Assembly: GCF_003265705.1 (NCBI RefSeq)
Contig: NW_020312902.1
Span: 11,609,072 to 11,673,071, forward strand
Direction of reading: 5' to 3'
Length of the DNA: 64,000 bases
From: Callorhinus ursinus
Taxonomy: Eukaryota; Chordata; Mammalia; Carnivora; Otariidae
Shown here: in pieces, positions 62,647-64,000 of the stretch
Layout of the letters: each line of letters begins with the position of its first letter
How positions within the stretch are numbered: position 1 is the first letter of the stretch
Program-made: the position numbers and the translations under genes
Notes under the pieces: generated by a model
Seen by the model: only the letters and a program-made list of their open reading frames with translations
What the model was told of the DNA's origin: nothing
Databases searched by the model: none

Positions 62647-63306
62647 TTATTGAGAACCCTTTTGTTCCTTTTGAATAGGGGTGCTATGAAATACCATCAT
62701 AGTCAAGAAGGCTGATTTTTTGTGGTTATTTTCTTAAAGCGTGGATTCCCCGTTGGTAGTAACTTGGAGCAGATGAGTGTTTTATAGGGTTGGCATAGTA
62801 TCAGTAGGAATTGAGTTATATAGCAGGATGCATATAAAATAAAAAAACATAAAAATTTTGGATGGTTTTATATGGGCCTGCACCATGATAAAAATTGATA
62901 TATCTGTATGTTTCTGGGACACATTTACCATATGACCATTCACCCTCAGACCCAAATTGCCTTTTGTTTTTTTTGTTGGCCCAAGGTTACCTAAAAGTCA
63001 GTTGTTTGTTTGTTTGTTTAAGACCCAAGGGAACAGTAAGTATTCTGCTTTCAATTGCTAGGCTATATTGTAATTGATATAGGTGCTTTTGTTGTGAACA
63101 TAAAGAGACAAGGACTATTTGTTCTTAAGAAACCCATTTTTTAAAAAGTATCAGATCCTTAATTAAATGATAGGATTATAATAGATATAGGCTCCCTTAA
63201 TAAAGACTTAATTATATACACTTTCATGGACATTAAACACATTTATCCTTCTATAATTTAATCTGGATATTTTATGCACCCTAAAAATCCACAGCCTGGA
63301 ATTTCT
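62647..63306. other. Non-coding spacer
   Basis: It has a (GTTT)n run at about 63002-63019 and otherwise nothing recognised. Confidence 0.45.
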
Positions 63307-63322
63307 TGACCTTGAGTCTCTT

Positions 63323-63521
63323 TTTGTTTTTTTTAAGATTTTATTTATTTATTTGAGAGAGAGAGAATGAGAGACAGACAGCACGAGAGGGAAGAGGGTC
63401 AGAGGGAGAAGCAGACTCCTTGCTGAGCAGGGAGCCCGATGTGGGACTCGATCCTGGGACTCCAGGATCATGACCTGAGCCGAAGGCAGTCGCTTAACCA
63501 ACTGAGCCACCCAGGTGCCCC
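63323..63521 (-). mobile_element. Can-SINE, antisense
   Basis: It has 'aagattttatttatttattt', a GA-rich body and the end 'gagccacccaggtgcccc'. A 16-bp target-site duplication with one difference lies at 63307-63322 and 63522-63537. Confidence 0.96.
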
Positions 63522-63819
63522 TGACCTTGGGTCTCTTGATGTCTCTGTGACTGACTAACAATAAAAATCACTTGGTCTTCAATAAATGTTCACCTTGAAT
63601 TGATATCAGATTAGAAATGTACAGCCTTCAAAAATTTTAAGGTAGCTGAAACCCAGTGAAAAATCTGACAACTTCAAGTCATGAAGTCATATCTCTGTCA
63701 GATATGCTATGATCACAAGACCTTGCAATTCATACTGAATGTAATAATAATAACAAACTTTTTATCATATCCGCTTCCTTTTAATTTTAAGTGAAATAGT
63801 ACAGAGCATCATTGTCATC

Positions 63820-64000
63820 ATGTATCTCCAAGATGGCTGCCACCAATTCTTGCCACCCTTTTGTATGCGTGTGTATGTGTTCTTCCTCCCTTAAGAGGTA
63901 GAGTCTATTTTTCCCCTCCCTTTACACCTAGCCCAGAATTGGTGACTTGTTTATCCAATCAAATGTGGCAAAATGGAAAAAAGCATTGCAGCTTCCATGT
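63820..64000 (+). repeat. Old interspersed repeat, family not assigned
   Basis: 'aagatggctgccaccaattc', 'aagaggtagagtctatttt' and 'ttggtgacttgtttatccaatc' belong to a widespread old mammalian repeat that I recognise in type but cannot name. It runs off the window end. Confidence 0.4.

Noticed and set aside
1..64000. CRISPR arrays, operons, phage or integrated virus
   Set aside because: No regularly spaced direct repeats, no tight gene clusters and no viral genes were seen; introns, SINEs and L1s show mammalian DNA.
20107..64000. The next canonical SORCS coding exon
   Set aside because: I looked by eye for a phase-0 exon continuing the VPS10 propeller and found none; it probably lies beyond the window, though a short exon could be missed without an alignment.

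Overview
This is a stretch of mammalian nuclear DNA, almost all of it intronic. It comes from a carnivore: 13 copies of the tRNA-derived Can-SINE family, each with a CT-rich 3' half and an (AAAT)n/poly-A tail, are scattered on both strands, most with recognisable target-site duplications. No canid-specific SINEC_Cf and no typical felid SINE is visible, so an arctoid (bear, mustelid or pinniped) is the best guess. It is not bacterial or viral; there are no operons, CRISPR arrays or rRNA genes.

The host gene is a VPS10-domain receptor on the + strand. One 100-bp exon (20007-20106) encodes part of the VPS10 beta-propeller, including an Asp-box-like motif, and matches SORCS1 best. It has clean AG/GT splice sites. 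More than 20 kb upstream and 33-44 kb downstream read as introns; the next canonical exon of the family was not found in the window.

The most interesting feature is at 53831-54715: a good splice acceptor, a 24-codon reading frame in the phase left by the SORCS exon, a stop codon, about 0.8 kb of UTR-like sequence and an AATAAA followed by a GU-rich tract. It looks like an alternative terminal exon that would end the receptor inside its propeller, or like the last exon of an overlapping gene that I do not recognise.

Layout: 1-1.9 kb, antisense 5'-truncated L1; 2-20 kb, intron with old MIR/L2 pieces, four Can-SINEs, a 48-bp micro-L1 and a long palindrome; 20.0-20.1 kb, exon; 20.15-27.37 kb, a full-length but dead antisense L1 starting only 46 bp after the splice donor and carrying a nested SINE; 27.4-53.8 kb, intron with MIRs, five Can-SINEs, microsatellites, a 10-N gap and a sense L1 3' end; 53.8-54.7 kb, candidate terminal exon; 54.7-64 kb, intron or intergenic DNA with three antisense Can-SINEs.
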